From NCBI GenBank assembly GCA_035610835.1, contig CM069446.1, positions 70,169,062 to 70,233,061 of the forward strand: a DNA stretch of 64,000 nucleotides, written 5' to 3'. The stretch comes from Ophiura sarsii (taxonomy: Eukaryota; Echinodermata; Ophiuroidea; Amphilepidida; Ophiuridae). Made by a program: the position numbers and the translations under genes. The notes under the pieces were generated by a model that was not told the origin of the DNA, did not search any database, and saw only the letters and a program-made list of their open reading frames with translations. Below are positions 1-11,480 of the stretch, in pieces (position 1 is the first letter of the stretch; each line of letters starts with the position of its first letter).

Positions 1-115
1 AAAACAACAACTTTTTTATAGGCCTCAGCGCGTAGACTTACGCGCTGTAGCTCATTTCATATACCAATGCAGACGGGCTTCTGAGACAGACAATCTTCTT
101 TGTTAGGCCTTTAAG
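1..115. mobile_element. End of another copy of the foldback family, cut by the window edge
   Basis: CAGCGCGTAGACTTACGCGC, GTAGCTCATTTCATAT and TTCTGAGACAGACAATCTTC, then TTTGTTAGGCCT. The same order occurs at 29370-29603 (GAGCTACGGCGCGTAGGTCT, TTCTGAGACAGACTTTCTTC). The hairpin-forming GCGCGTAAGTCTACGCGC is conserved in both. Confidence 0.65.
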
Positions 116-374
116 CTTTCACATTCAGGCCCTTCCTAATTTTCAAATCAACATCAATAGGCTACTCAAAATTTTAAAATTTGACAAACTCTCCCCGGTC
201 TCCCCTTCCCTAATATTGACCATAAGTGACTACTTGCAGCGCTCATGATGCATCGCTGACATTTAAGCTTTGCTTAATTTTCCTCCGAGACAATATTTAA
301 ACAGACCACTACTTATCATTCAATCATCCTGGTTTACAAGTTTAATTTTGTTCTTGGAACACCCATATATCACT

Positions 375-636
375 CGAGGGCTTAGAAGTAGAACTGACTA
401 TGTCCATTTTGACTTTGTCCAGATAATTGTACAAGTAACATGGATATGAACTTTGTTTCTGTGGAAAAAGTGTCTATGTCTATGTACCCCCTGTACCCCC
501 CCCCCCCCCCCCCCCCCCCCCCTTTTGATTATGTCCGTGAAGGTGTTTTTAGTTTTGTTGCAAAACAGGCCATGTCCAGCAGGTGTATGTCCAAAAAGTC
601 AAAATGGACATAGTCAGTTTTAATTCTAAGCCCTCG
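375..636. mobile_element. MITE with CGAGGGCTTAGAAGTAGAAC ends and a 32-C tract
   Basis: About 40-bp inverted ends (CGAGGGCTTAGAA, then CTGACTATGTCCATTTTGAC; mirrored at 597-636). The direct repeat CACT lies immediately outside both ends (371-374, 637-640). A C run of about 30 bases sits at ~491-522. Superfamily not clear. Confidence 0.7.
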
Positions 637-650
637 CACTGAAATCATTA

Positions 651-793
651 CACTCTTAACACAATGGGGTCAGATTGTGCACACAACCTAAATTTTACAT
701 TTGACCCACTTTTAGGTAGTAGTCAAAATGGGACCCAGTTGTGTGTATATTTGACGTCGTCCTTAGTCTATTTGACCCCGTTTTTTAAGAGTG
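651..793. mobile_element. TA-flanked MITE with CACTCTTAA ends
   Basis: TA at 649-650 and 794-795. Ends CACTCTTAACACAA and TTTTTTAAGAGTG. Inside, GGGGTCAGATTGTG and TTTGACCCCG are also roughly inverted. Mariner-like by its TA target. Confidence 0.65.
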
Positions 794-795
794 TA

Positions 796-1237
796 AGATT
801 GTATTTTTAAAATTATTGGAGTTCAGCCATCTAATTATTTGCTGTATTAAAAGTATGCACATGAAAATGTATAAGTCGTCTTTCAAGGATTGTGGAGACC
901 TTGCCCTTCCTCTGCCCCTCCCCCTTCTGATAGCAAGAATCAAATTCAGTGATTCTTTTTTTTCTTCTTCATATGAGTAGAGGAATATGCTATTGGAATT
1001 GAATATGTGCTGCTTCATTGATTTGTCAATGATTGAAAAAAACAACTGATCTGTAAAACTCGAGTTTGAATACGACGGCGATGACATGTTTTATTTTTAT
1101 ACCAATTCAATAATGATTAGATATTAAAGTAACGCCTATACCAAAGGTAATTTGGTTGCCATACTTGTTGTGCTTTACTCCACATCAATTTGGTTTGTAT
1201 GTTTTGCACATTTGATTCATTCTTGCCTATAAATCAG
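796..1237. other. No gene seen
   Basis: Unremarkable AT-rich sequence. A ~100-codon minus-strand frame has no recognisable domain. Confidence 0.5.
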
Positions 1238-2218
1238 GCCTAAAAAAAAGAAGTTTGAGAGTTGAAAAAAGTGGGTCGGTAGGTCGATTATCTTTCTCTT
1301 TTTTCTTCTTTTCTGCTACAGACACTTTTAGAGAAGAAAAAGACTATACAATTTGATTTTAATACACTTAATGTTCTTTAAACCCCTAACCTTCCTACAC
1401 TACGATTCACTGCGACAAAAAACAATGTCCATGCGCATGCTACAGCATTCGATTCGATGACGTCATCAACCAAGCTGATATGTGTGTACCAAATTGCTGC
1501 CCAGGTGAGCGTTGGTAGGTTAGCTGAGTAGGGACGCGGGGGGTCTGTAACGGTCGAATCCCAGGCGTTTCGCGAAGAAACCCCTGGGATTCAACCCCCG
1601 GATTATTTGGTTTAAAAAAATCATACTTTGTCCCCTTTCCCCGGTTTCCACACCGTAAAACAGCCTGGCTGATTAATAATAATAATAATAATAAAACCAT
1701 GCTTATTGAGCGCATAACACAATTAAGTCCCTATGCGCTATAACAAATAAAACAGAAACACAAATATACAAAACTATACAATGTAGTAGTAACAAAAGAC
1801 ATGACAAAAAGGAAAATCATGCATTAACATTAAATAGGTAAGTTTTTAGCGATGATTTGAACTGTTCAAGAGTTTTGGCTGATTTAACATGATATGGTAA
1901 TTAATTCCAAAGTTCAGCAGAAGCATCTTGAAAAGATTAGGGCTTAAACAACCTTCAAACCATTCTGTTTTTCACAAGATATTGGTAGGATCTTGGATTG
2001 GCATCTCCTTGGTGTTTTAAAGGGTGGATATGTGGGAATAAGTAAATTACAGGGCAGTTTTGTTGATAAGTTTGGCAAATTAAGATGAAAATATCATTTA
2101 ATACATATATTTTTCTACATAAAACATAAATTTGAAAAATCTTTAAAAAAAAAAAGCATGGGGTTTTCAGATTTTATGGGTCGGTTGTGTTTGGGCAAAC
2201 AAACTTTTTTTTAGGCCT
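1238..2218. mobile_element. Pair of GGCCT-A(n) ends enclosing a SINE-like segment
   Basis: AGGCCTAAAAAAAAGAAGTT at 1238, with GTGGGTCGGTAGGTCGA. GGGTCGGTTGTGTTTGGGCA with AAACTTTTTTTTAGGCCT ends at 2218. The ends are in the right orientation for one ~980-bp element, but they could also be two solo ends. Confidence 0.35.
1495..1695 (+). repeat. Possible tRNA-related SINE head with (TAA)n
   Basis: TTAGCTGAGTAGGGACG resembles a pol III A box and GGTCGAATCCC a B box about 30 bases later. A TAA run lies at ~1673-1693. The piece after it (TTATTGAGCGC...GCGCTA) resembles 15985-16030. It has only SINE-like features and no flanking duplication I can see. Confidence 0.35.
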
Positions 2219-2237
2219 CATTTTGATTGTTCTAGAT

Positions 2238-2730
2238 CAGGCCTTCTCAGCGCCACATTGCATCAGTCCGAGTGGCGCGCGGAAGAACGCATGAAGAAAA
2301 AAATTAAAGAAAGAAAAATTAAAAAAATAAATAAATGAAATAAAAAACAAACAAAAAGAAGAAGAAATATATCCCCGACTTCAACCAGATTGCAAGAAGC
2401 AGAAGAGCCACTTCAGCCACTAACTGCAGTGAGGTAAGTCATGAATATTAGTAGTAGGCCTTGATTATCGCTACATTTGCTACAATTTTTTGTACATTTT
2501 ACCATCAACATCTTTATTTCTTGTACCATATTGCATGCATCCTTAGCCTCTTTAAAGGGGGTAAACCCATGAGCGTCCAGGGGGCTTATACCCCCACCAG
2601 GGGCCCTAAGGCAGGCCCCTGGACCCCACCCGTTATTCGCTCCGCTCGCTACACTCGCAGGGATAGTGACGCTTCTAGATCACTAACATCTCAAAAGTGG
2701 TGCTTCACAAAATATAATTGAGAAGGCCTG
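2238..2730. mobile_element. hAT-type non-autonomous element, TSD TTCTAGAT
   Basis: Perfect 8-bp duplication TTCTAGAT (2230-2237 and 2731-2738). Ends CAGGCCTTCTCA and TGAGAAGGCCTG. Eight-base duplications with CAG-type ends are the hAT hallmark. The interior has an A-rich part and a GC-rich part with palindromic blocks (CAGGGGCCCTAAGGCAGGCC). No transposase. Confidence 0.85.
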
Positions 2731-2904
2731 TTCTAGATACAATACATTAATGATTTCAAATTCGACTCTTGTGCTGCGGCAATTTGGTTCACAAATCTGG
2801 TACATTTTATTACTTAATGGTTTGACTCTCAAAGTAGTTCCTTACATCAAGGCAAATTAAGTTCATGGTTTTGCACAGTTTGACCTTTTCTGATAACAAT
2901 ACAT

Positions 2905-3990
2905 TGATGAGTTGAAAAGTAGCTCCTACACTTTGGTACAAATATTTGGTTCATTTTGATATTTTCTTTTGACCATACATTAAGGTTCAGTCACACAGCC
3001 GATTATTTGCTAAAAAACCACTTCCAGACTGGTCACGATTGGCCATTATTCGAAAATCGTGAGCAGTTTTCTTTTTTGCATGTGTAGTTTCGGCAAGGTC
3101 TGGGACTGTCCTGTGCAGTCTTCTGCAGTCTGATGTGGTCGGAGGACGTGGCAAATTTGACAAACTCGCCACAATTTTTTCTCGCAGCCTAAAAAAGTTG
3201 TGGCTGGTTTTTTTTAATCGGGAAGGTCGGTATGGACACATGAGCGGTTTGGAAGCGGTAGCCAATGAGTTGGCGTGCATCATGGGTGGTTGTGTGTATA
3301 GTTGGAACGTGGTCGGCAATCGAGTCTGCTCCAAGCGGGAGAGAAGATGCAAGCCAACTTGACATGTTAAATCGGCGACTACAGAAGATTAGTCGCCGAC
3401 TTGTAGTCAACTGCTCATGTACAAATCGGCGAGCAGTCTTGACAGCAACATGTCACAACTTGTGCCGTCGTGTCAAGGTTGGCGATTGATCGGGGACTGA
3501 ACAAGTGGCGTCACCGATTAAACATGCTTGATCTTGTTGATTTCATGATGCTGTCGCCTATTGGTTATAGGCGATTCAGCATATCTTGTCTTGTTGAAGG
3601 CGGGGAATATCGCATACTCATCACCCCTGCTCATCCCTGGTCAGGATCCAAAATGTAAATTGTGCAAGTTTGAACAAGATTTCAGCCGATTTTGAAAAAA
3701 ATGGTGGTCTTGTGTAGTTCGGAAGAGGTTGAGTCGGGAGCTGTCTTCTGTGTGACTGAACCTTTAGCTCCTATACTTTGGGAATTTGGTTAAAATATTT
3801 GTACATTTTTTATATTTTCTTTCAACCATACCTTGGCAATTGGTTCAAATATTTGGTACATTTTGATATTTTCTTTTAGCCAAACATTAGCTCCTGTACT
3901 TTGGCAATTTGGTTCAAATATTTGGTACATTTTGAGATTTTCTTTTAACCGTACATTCTCTCCTATACTTTGGCAATTTGATGTTCCAAA
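2905..3990 (+). repeat. ~68-bp minisatellite, about 4-5 units, split by the element at 2983
   Basis: Unit: GCTCCTATACTTTGGCAATT, then TGGTTCAAATATTTGGTACA and TTTTGATATTTTCTTTTAACCATACATTA (broken here into parts). Units start at ~2910, 3766, 3832 (truncated), 3890 and 3958 (partial). Weaker copies extend left to ~2740. Confidence 0.7.
2983..3763. mobile_element. PIF/Harbinger-like element, TSD TTA, inside a 68-bp minisatellite
   Basis: TTA at 2980-2982 and 3764-3766. Ends AGGTTCAGTCACACAG and CTGTGTGACTGAACCT. A three-base TWA duplication is the PIF/Harbinger signature. Removing it rejoins ACCATACATTAGCTCCTATA, the normal minisatellite junction. The interior has many GTCGCCGAC/GGCGAC words. 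No transposase frame. Confidence 0.8.
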
Positions 3991-4256
3991 CAACCGGCTC
4001 AAAGAGACTACATGTCCAACGATCTAGGAAATTTCACCATAATAGCCCTTGTTTCTAGTAAAAAAGATCTCTCAAAAATTACCTAGATGACATGCACATT
4101 TTTATAGTCAGTGTGCATGGAAGTGATGTCCCATTAATCATTTAATAAAAAAAATCTAGGCATTTACACAATTATTTTTACCGTCAAATTTGTTTTTAAT
4201 TTTGATTTTGTCATGCATACATTCCCATTCTAAATTAGTTTAACAAGACTTCTTAA

Positions 4257-4494
4257 CACTTTCCATGAGACAGCTGCAGACGACATTCCAAAATTTCATA
4301 AAATGTTTAACAAATGTCAAAATTATTGATTTACATTACCATATTTGGAAACATCATGAGAAATGTATTGAGATAAGTACAAAGATGCCTAGTATTGGTT
4401 CAGTAATTCTTGAGATAAGATTTTCAAAATTGGGAAAGGTTTCTGAAAAAAAAATCTGTTTTGTATGGTAAAACTAATAGCTGAGTTAAAAGTG
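4257..4494 (+). mobile_element. TTAA-type MITE, 240-bp CACTTTCC family, copy 1
   Basis: Begins after TTAA (4253-4256) with CACTTTCCATGAGACAGCTG. Continues through GCAGACGACATTCCAAAATT, AGTACAAAGATGCCTAGTAT and GGTTCAGTAATTCTTGAGAT. The right end, AAAGTG before TTTTAA, is slightly eroded. Confidence 0.75.
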
Positions 4495-4556
4495 TTTTAA
4501 TAGTTTTAATAGTGTAGTGCACCCTGAATATAGATGTGACGCAACCAATCAGAATG

Positions 4557-4966
4557 AGGCCAAAAAAAAGAGTATGTGCCAAGTGCCAAAAAATTTAATT
4601 CGGGTCGGTCGTTCGGATTTTTTTTTTTTTTTCAAATCTTTTTTCAAATTTTTTTTCAAATTTTTTTCTTTCATTTTTTGTTGTTGTTTGTTTTGCTGAA
4701 AAATATATGGTTTATGTCAAGACAAAATTGGTATATGCCCATATGTCAATTTAACTAATGTTTCTAGTGTGACAATAGTCTAAAAAACATTTATTTAGGC
4801 TTATTTATTCGTTTCAAGCAAGAAATAGTAACATTTAGACACTTTTAATCAAATTTAAATCTAAAAAAAGAAAAATTAAAAAAAGAAAGAAGAAAAAAAT
4901 GTGACCCTAGTTTTTACGATTTTAGGTCGTCGCTGAGGGCAACACAACTTATTTTTTGGGGGGCCT
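4557..4966. mobile_element. GGCC-A(n) family element
   Basis: Left AGGCCAAAAAAAAGAGTATG with GGGTCGGTCGTTCGGATTTT. Right GAGGGCAACACAACTTATTT, then a G run and GGCCT. Poly-T/A-rich middle; the left and right subterminal parts differ, so it may be a recombinant of two subfamilies. Confidence 0.5.
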
Positions 4967-5622
4967 GAGTCGTATGTCACAAATATTGATTTTTAGTTAT
5001 AGGCAGAAAGAAGCGACAGATTCTTATGTTTTACTTTGTTTTCACAGTTGGTAAATTGTTTGTAACTTAAAAACCAAAAGTTTGATTCTAGTGAGGTTCG
5101 GACCCTACAATAGAATTTTTCACCTGCTCTTAAATGATGGACAAATGTCAAAATTGAAAACTGCCTACATGTGACTCATTTCGCTTGATCACGTCACATA
5201 TACTGATTGTGCTTTTCAAGGAGACTGGGTTGCGTCTTTATACACATTGCATCTTGATCAAATGCAACGTTGACTTTTACAGTGAAAAGTTGGCAATTTT
5301 ACAAAAACATTATTGATGAATAGTTATGAATCCAACATACACACTAAGAAGGGGGCGTTATTCAAATATTTATGAAGTTATTATTATATGCTAGAGCAGC
5401 TGCTTTATATAACATGTTTACATTATTTTAGTGAACACTAAATCATAATAGATGGATTACAATTAGCTTAAAACACAAGAACAGAGTCGTTAAATGTTGG
5501 TGTATAAGGGCATTATAGTTGTACACACATTTTAGTATAGTATCAATTTGATAATTTCATACCCTTTTTGACAATCAGACTGAATGCCTACTCATACAGG
5601 TCCAGACATATCTGAAAAGGAC
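4967..5622. other. No gene seen
   Basis: AT-rich unique-looking sequence without inverted ends or coding signals. Confidence 0.5.
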
Positions 5623-5630
5623 CCTTAACT

Positions 5631-5988
5631 CAGGCTTCCCGTTAGCGTGTCATTGCGTCCAGACGCAATTTTGAAATTCTGACGCCTGTTCAACTTGTGT
5701 ATTTTGCGTTCAGTTGGAAGCGCAAGATCCCGAAACTCAAAAAAAAAAGTTCAACAAAATAGTAATAAGCTTATGAGAAGAAAATAAATTGTTGGCTAAA
5801 TCACTCTTATTAGTGCAAATTATAGTGAAGATTCACTGGAAATGGGTTTATTTAGTAAAATCTGTGCATTTTCTTAATAATCGGCCCATGGACGCACATA
5901 TTTCTGTTTGGATGCAGTTTTTTGCCACCTCATCGGCAAACATGCATCCACATGGACGCGCATTTTTCAAACCTTAACGGGAAGCCTG
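5631..5988. mobile_element. hAT-type MITE, TSD CCTTAAC(T/C)
   Basis: Ends CAGGCTTCCCGTTA and TAACGGGAAGCCTG. Flanking octamers CCTTAACT (5623-5630) and CCTTAACC (5989-5996) differ at one base. The subterminal GCGTCCAGACGC and GGACGCACATA words recur in inverted order. Confidence 0.8.
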
Positions 5989-6269
5989 CCTTAACCCTAA
6001 CTCCCTTGGCATGTTTTAGGGAATGAAAATATCAAGGGAAAATGGGTCAATTTTTCGGGGGGAGGGGGGAATCAATTTTGTTGGACCATTTTATAGCCCT
6101 CGATGCACGAGATATACCGGGCTAGTGCAGTGTACCAGCAACTATAACACTGTAGCATGGTCAGGGTTTCAATGGCATAGGTAAAGCACTATTATATCCA
6201 TAAATGGTGTAACTAACGTAACCCATACTGACTGTACCCCGTAACACCAAGTAAGTTCTATATGGCTTT

Positions 6270-6632
6270 GCGTGGATAAGGAAAAGGATAAAAAAGTGAC
6301 TTGCCCTTTCCGATCGACCCGAATTTTCGGAAATCTAGGGTCCCTATTTTTTTTTTTTTCAAAGTAAAAAAAAAAAAAAGGTAAAAAAAAAAAAAAATTG
6401 AAAGAAGCACATAACAATAAAGAAAGATGAAAACTTGTTTTTGAGTAGAATCTGCTTGTTTTAAAATAAATTTTAAAAAATCAATACAAAAAAAAAAAAA
6501 AAAAATCTTTAACACATGTTTTTGTGTAGTTTATCCCTGTTGTAAAAAAATTAATAAATAAATAAAAATCCGTCCGACCCAGACTCTGGCCCTAAAAGGG
6601 CAAGTAAACTTCTTTCTTTTTTTTGGCCTAAG
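6270..6632. mobile_element. GGCC-A(n) family element with ACTTGCCCTTT
   Basis: Left GTGACTTGCCCTTTCCGATC, right GGCCCTAAAAGGGCAAGTAA then CTTCTTTCTTTTTTTTGGCC. Homopolymer A and T runs dominate the middle. The left GGCC terminus is missing. Confidence 0.5.
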
Positions 6633-6982
6633 AGGTCAAGTTAATTACGTCGACAACATCGTGAAGCAAAATCTGGACCCTTTCCAATATTTGTCTTGGA
6701 TGCGGATGCGTAGCCGTCTTATATAACAAGTGACACCCCCCTCCTATTCATCATGAGCATCTGTCTTGAACATACTTGACTCCAACACTATCATATCAAC
6801 TTGAATTATGACTCACCTAACCAGAGTTAAGGTCAAAAGCAGGTGCTATTAAACCAAGTTAATTACCTAATCTAATGGGGATTTGGAAACATACCAAGTG
6901 CCTAATATATTGCTAAGTATTGTCATGTTCGCTGCAAAGTACAAAGACAGTGTCGGGAGTATTGAGAAAATGACATTAGATT

Positions 6983-7060
6983 AGGCCAAAAAAATTAATG
7001 ACTTGTTTGTCCATAGAGGGTCCTCAAAAGGTAAGGTCGGTAGGTCGGATTTTGTTTTTG
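6983..7060. mobile_element. GGCC-A(n) family left end
   Basis: TTAGGCCAAAAAAATTAATG, CTTGTTTGTCCATAGAGGGT and AAGGTAAGGTCGGTAGGTCG. Same order as 7981-8045. It ends in unrelated sequence before the next element at 7211. Confidence 0.5.
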
Positions 7061-7210
7061 CTAGTGGTTGTTCTAGCCCAGTCCTAGCCAGCACGGCGTG
7101 TTTTTGCCCCTCCACAATTACCAAATGCCCCTCCCCCAAGAAAGTTCAAAGTATACTGCTTTTGACAAAACTCTGCCCCCAGAAAAACATACATTTTTTT
7201 TGCAGTGTGG

Positions 7211-7554
7211 AGGCCTAAAAAAAAAAAAAGGTTTGATTGGCGTAACCCGACCGACCCTATATTTACGGTCGACCCTAAACATTTTTTTTTTTTAATTAAA
7301 ATTTTTATTTTATTTTAAATTTTAAAAAAAAATCTTTATTTTTTTAATTTTTTTTTGTGTGAGAAAAAGAAAAAACACACAGTGAAAATGTGTATTTGTG
7401 CCATTTGTTTATGTCTGTATGGTATATGTGTACTGGTATATAAAATATCATAGACGTTTTATAGATTTTAAAAAATCAACAAAAAAATCCGACCTACCTA
7501 CCCTATTTTTTTCTTCTATGTTACGCCAATCAAACTTCTATTTTTTTAGGCCTA
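7211..7554. mobile_element. GGCCT-A(n) family foldback element with TTTGATTGGCGTAA
   Basis: Ends AGGCCTAAAAAAAAAAAAAG with GTTTGATTGGCGTAAC, and TTACGCCAATCAAAC with TTTTTTTAGGCCT. CGACCGACC and GACCTACCTACCC inside. Another copy, in opposite orientation, lies at 62876-63133; they share AAATATCATAGACGTTTTAT and the ATGTCTGTATGGTATATGTG block. Confidence 0.75.
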
Positions 7555-7980
7555 AGTATGGGATCTTAATTTCTTTTTCTAAAATTGAAGATTTTCATAT
7601 TTCTTGCCATGTTCTAGATGACTAATGTGATTACAGAATTATCATACAGATTGCAGGAAATCCCATCATGATCATGTTTTCAGTTTACACAGCTTTTTTT
7701 TAACAATCTTTATAAGCATTTTCGACTTATATGTCAAAATGGTTATGACCAAGCAATATCAAAGCAAAGACAATTGCATCATGTGCAATAATCCGTCCCT
7801 AAGACCTCTATATAGATCATGTGACCTGTGATGTAATGCCAGGCGGTATGCGTGCGCACCTTCAGGGAATGTGCTTTGTAAATTAAATTCACACTTGATT
7901 GATCATTACTTACGTTGTAGAATAGTGCAGTAGCCATGGTCTGCATCCCTAGCACAATTCGTAGTATGTGCACGCACCAT

Positions 7981-8353
7981 AAGGCCAAAATAAATGTTAT
8001 GTTTGATTGTCCATAGATAACTTTTAAAAGTTGGGTAGGTCGGTCGGGAAAAGGTTTTTTTTCTTCTTTTTCTCCCTTGCCCCTTTTTCAGGTACCAAAA
8101 GTAAAATGAGATGTACTTGTTGTGGTAACCAAAACGGGGAACAGAATGTGTAATATTTTGATGAGTCTTTTTATTTTTTTAACATTTAAAAAAAGAAAAT
8201 TAAAAAAATGTGTAAACAAAAATTTAAATTTAAATTTGTGATTTTTTTTTTTAATTTTCAACAAAAATAAAAAATAAAATAAAAGATTATGGGTCGGAAG
8301 GATTTAGAGGGGCGGGTGGACGAGGACAATCAAACAATTTATTTTTTGGGCCT
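7981..8353. mobile_element. GGCC-A(n) family element with TTTGATTGTCC
   Basis: AAGGCCAAAATAAATG, GTTTGATTGTCCATAG, TTAAAAGTTGGGTAGGTCGG and, at the right, GGACGAGGACAATCAAAC then TTTTTTGGGCCT. Reverse-orientation counterpart at 62500-62810. Confidence 0.7.
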
Positions 8354-8384
8354 ATGGGCAGGTGCTTTTAAAATTGAGGGAAAA

Positions 8385-8568
8385 TAAACTGTTTATTTTC
8401 ACTCTTCAAACAATGATTTTTAAGTAATTAGGAATCGTATCGCTCTGTAACTCGGAATATATTTATGATTTTTGATTTTGATCAGAAATGTAAATCTGCA
8501 AGAAAATCTTCATTCTAAAAAAATCATGAATAGAGGGTGCCCCCTGGAAAAGATCACTTTATATGCCT
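8385..8568. mobile_element. Right half of a long-hairpin MITE
   Basis: Matches the right half of 30865-31252: TAATTAGGAATCGTATCGCT, AGAAATGTAAATCTGCAAGA, GGTGCCCCCTGGAAAAGATC and ATATGCCT before TTAA (8569-8572). The left half is absent; the piece starts beside the GGCCT-A(n) element ending at 8353. Confidence 0.65.
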
Positions 8569-8654
8569 TTAAAATAACATCCGATAAATATATAGGGTGT
8601 TTTGATTTATTTCATTTATAAATATAAAAATACTAAATTCTAGTGGAAAATATT

Positions 8655-8903
8655 TTTATGCGGTAGGCATCTGCAGACGACAGTTCCAAAATGTCACAAA
8701 ACGTTTCAAAAATGTCAAATTATTTAATCTTACCCACTATAATTATTTTGAATTACCATGAGAAATACATTCAAATAAGTACAAACATGCCTAAGTATTG
8801 GTTCAGTAATCCTTGAGATACATTTTGAAAATTGCGAAAGGTTTCTGAAAATCTGTTTACTGTTTTGTAAAATAAGGTGAAACTAATAGCAGTGTGGAAA
8901 GTG
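8655..8903 (+). mobile_element. TTAA-type MITE, CACTTTCC family, copy 2 (left end eroded)
   Basis: Recognisable from GCGGTAGGCATCTGCAGACG through ATTGGTTCAGTAATCC to GTGTGGAAAGTG, then TTAA at 8904-8907. The first ~15 bases are unrecognisable. Confidence 0.7.
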
Positions 8904-8906
8904 TTA

Positions 8907-9604
8907 AATAATGTAGACAATTATAATCCCCCTGGGCACTACCGGCCTATCTTACAGTGGTTCTGATTGGTTTATTGCAAGATATACTCATTTGAATAGC
9001 CAATTAAAATGCAGCTTGTAAAATATTTCACTCCAATCTTTATCAGGGATACAACTATTGTAAAAATGTCTCTGATTGGTGCAATAAATGATGTATCTAT
9101 CTTTCTGACCAATCGGCCGGTAGTTCTCAGGGGGTTAATATGATATCCACAAAATAGGGTCTTTCCTCTTCATCAATTCATTTGATTTATTAATTCAAAA
9201 ACACAAATAAAATATGAATTTTGTTCCGCAGAACGTCTATTTCATCCTTGAGTGAGGAACCTGTTAAACTGATTCAAAGAAAAAATATTGCATCTTTCTA
9301 TAATAAATAATAATTTTCAATGAAATGTCTTTTTATCCTCAAGGGAGTAACCTAACGAACTAATTAGAGAAAATTATGTTATTATTTAACTCTAAATTAA
9401 CACACACAAAACGCCACCCTACATCTTGTAATTTTCTTTAATTGAGGACAAACAAAATCACAGACAGATGAATACTGACTTGAATTTCAGAGCTTTGGGG
9501 AATTTGTTTTTAGTTTATAGATTGTCAAAGTAAGGCAACATTTTACAATGTTTGTGCTTTTTGATGACATTTCTTACAGGAGAAAAAGGGGTCTGACAGC
9601 CAAA
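8907..9604. other. No gene seen
   Basis: AT-rich. A weak inverted pair, TACCGGCCTATC near 8940 against CCAATCGGCCGGTAG near 9110, with CCCCCTGGG and CTCAGGGGGTTAA beside them, hints at an eroded MITE at ~8925-9137. Confidence 0.4.
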
Positions 9605-9648
9605 GAGTGGGGGAGGGGGCACTCAACCTTTTATATTTATGGGACATA

Positions 9649-10066
9649 GAGCGTGTTTCTGCTGGGGAAGAAACCGCTAATAAACGCTAAGTTTGCCCAG
9701 TAGAAACAGGCAGAACCCAGCAATAATCTGTATTTTTGGTAATCCAAAAAAACTTCACAAACCAGGTTTGGAACCGGCAATAATCGGCAATAAACCCAAT
9801 AGAAACAGAAAGGCGATTCTTAGTGGTTTGCGCTGTGAACCGTGTCATACTGGGTTATACACATTATTGTGAAGCAATCTTTTTCAGGTGCAGTGGTATT
9901 GTTTGGTATTACAAAAGGTCAAATGTCGTGGCCCACCATCGACAAGGATCGATAAACTTAGCAGTAACTTTTCGCGAGTAGAAACAGGGGGGATTAAAAA
10001 CCGACCGATTGAAACTTAGCGTTTATTAGCGTTTACTTTTTGCAGTGCCCCAGCAGAAACACGCTC
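9649..10066. mobile_element. Foldback MITE with GAGCGTGTTTCTGCTGGGG ends
   Basis: Long inverted ends: GAGCGTGTTTCTGCTGGGG, then GCTAATAAACGCTAAGTTT, mirrored at ~10008-10066. ATA on both sides (9646-9648, 10067-10069). The surrounding ~45-bp sequence (GGCACTCAACC...TTATATTTATG...GACATA) is present on both sides as a direct repeat, so the element sits between two tandem copies of its host sequence. Confidence 0.7.
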
Positions 10067-10454
10067 ATAGAGTGGGGGGGGGGGGGGGGGGCACTCAACC
10101 ATGTTATATTTATGTGACATAACCACAGAAGGTGGTATTATTCAAAGTGAAACATCACCAACTGACTAATCCGTAATGTTTAAATCTTAGATTGTTTTCA
10201 ACTTTTAATTATTTGTTATCGAAACTGATTTTTTCTTCAAAATTTGTGATTGTGTAGTGGTTTTTGTTGAGTTTTGTTTTTGTTTTTTTAGAAAAACTTC
10301 TGACAAACTGATTCTACAAGATTTAAAGAATAATACCTAAAATCAACATTTCATGGCCAAATAAAATTATGTAATGAGCTATCTTCATCAATTTGACGCA
10401 ACTCATGCCTTTTTAGGGACGCGAGGCGCTGTGTCCATTGTTATTTTAATGCCT

Positions 10455-10670
10455 TCACTCGTCGCTGCCACTCGGTTCGGTTTTGGGCGGCATCAATGAC
10501 CGCATTAAGTTGTAAGCCGATGGCGCCAAGTCGTCTAGGAGTTGAGCTTGATATGTGCGGCGTAGTGCGCCACCGCGGCGGTAGGGTTCAGTTGCCTGGT
10601 TTTTCGGGTGCAGGAGCACGGCAAGTGGCAGGTCTGGCCTCCGGAGGGCATGGCCCACAACACATGACAA
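10455..10670 (-). pseudogene. LINE polymerase C-terminal fragment
   Basis: GC-rich island in AT-rich DNA. The minus-strand reading has GHALRRPDLPLAVLLHP, YRRGGALRRTYQAQLLDDL and MRSLM. This resembles the region downstream of the reverse transcriptase in many animal LINEs (pattern GH.LR.PD...LL...RG...TY..QL..DL). No reverse transcriptase core or 3' tail is visible next to it, so it is a truncated relic. The assignment rests on pattern recall, not a search. Confidence 0.5.
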
Positions 10671-10719
10671 GGTCTGTTACGGGTCAGTGTCAGAGTCGTG
10701 GGCACAATCAGTTATAAGC

Positions 10720-11480
10720 TATGATTATTTTAAAAGCTAACCGAAAGAAAATCTGAAAGAAAACTCTTTTTATGTCATTTTAACATGAATTCGTCAACAA
10801 TTGTGTAATTGGATTATAATTCACTGAACAAATGTCATCACATCAAAACAGAAGACATGTTGTCTCCAAAAAAGAAAATTGAGATTTTAATTTAATTTCA
10901 TGTAACAAACCTAATTTTTAGCTTTAGAATGACACCTAACTTATTGAAATTGAACATAAAACAGATTTGTGCAGCTTGAGAAGTAAGAAATTATTTTTAT
11001 TCTCTATTTTTGCTTATCTTCTTTTGCTCTTTTCTGCAAAAAGGTTTGCCGACAACTCAGGGGTCGCATTCTGACACGTCTGCGCGTCCTAGACCTCTCA
11101 CTTTCTAATAGTGACGCGTCAGGTTTCAAATTGGAAAGACTTGTGGGTCCCAATCAAAATTGAAGGGACCCCTTAAATTTGACGATGTGTGGAAATGGAA
11201 ACCGTAAGAAATTCTGTAAATTACATATTCATCCTTTGCTCACAATATAAATTCATTAAAACTGCCCGTAAAAAAGTAAATTTTTTAAATACCCAAACTT
11301 CAGGACCCCTCAATTTCTTGGGGGACCCCTTACATTTGTTTTTTGAAGTCCTACGGGGTCCTGAAAAATGTCATGGGACCTCTCACATTTTGGATCCAGT
11401 GCTATCCCTGCGACAACTGATCTGTTTCAATGCAGTAAGTCACAAATGTCTTCTTCTTTTTTAAACAAAAGTTATGTGAT
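10720..11480. other. No gene seen
   Basis: AT-rich. GGGACCCCTTA-type words recur around 11150-11400 (AAGGGACCCC, GGGGACCCCTTACATTT, GGGACCTCTCACATTT), probably an old repeat. Confidence 0.4.
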
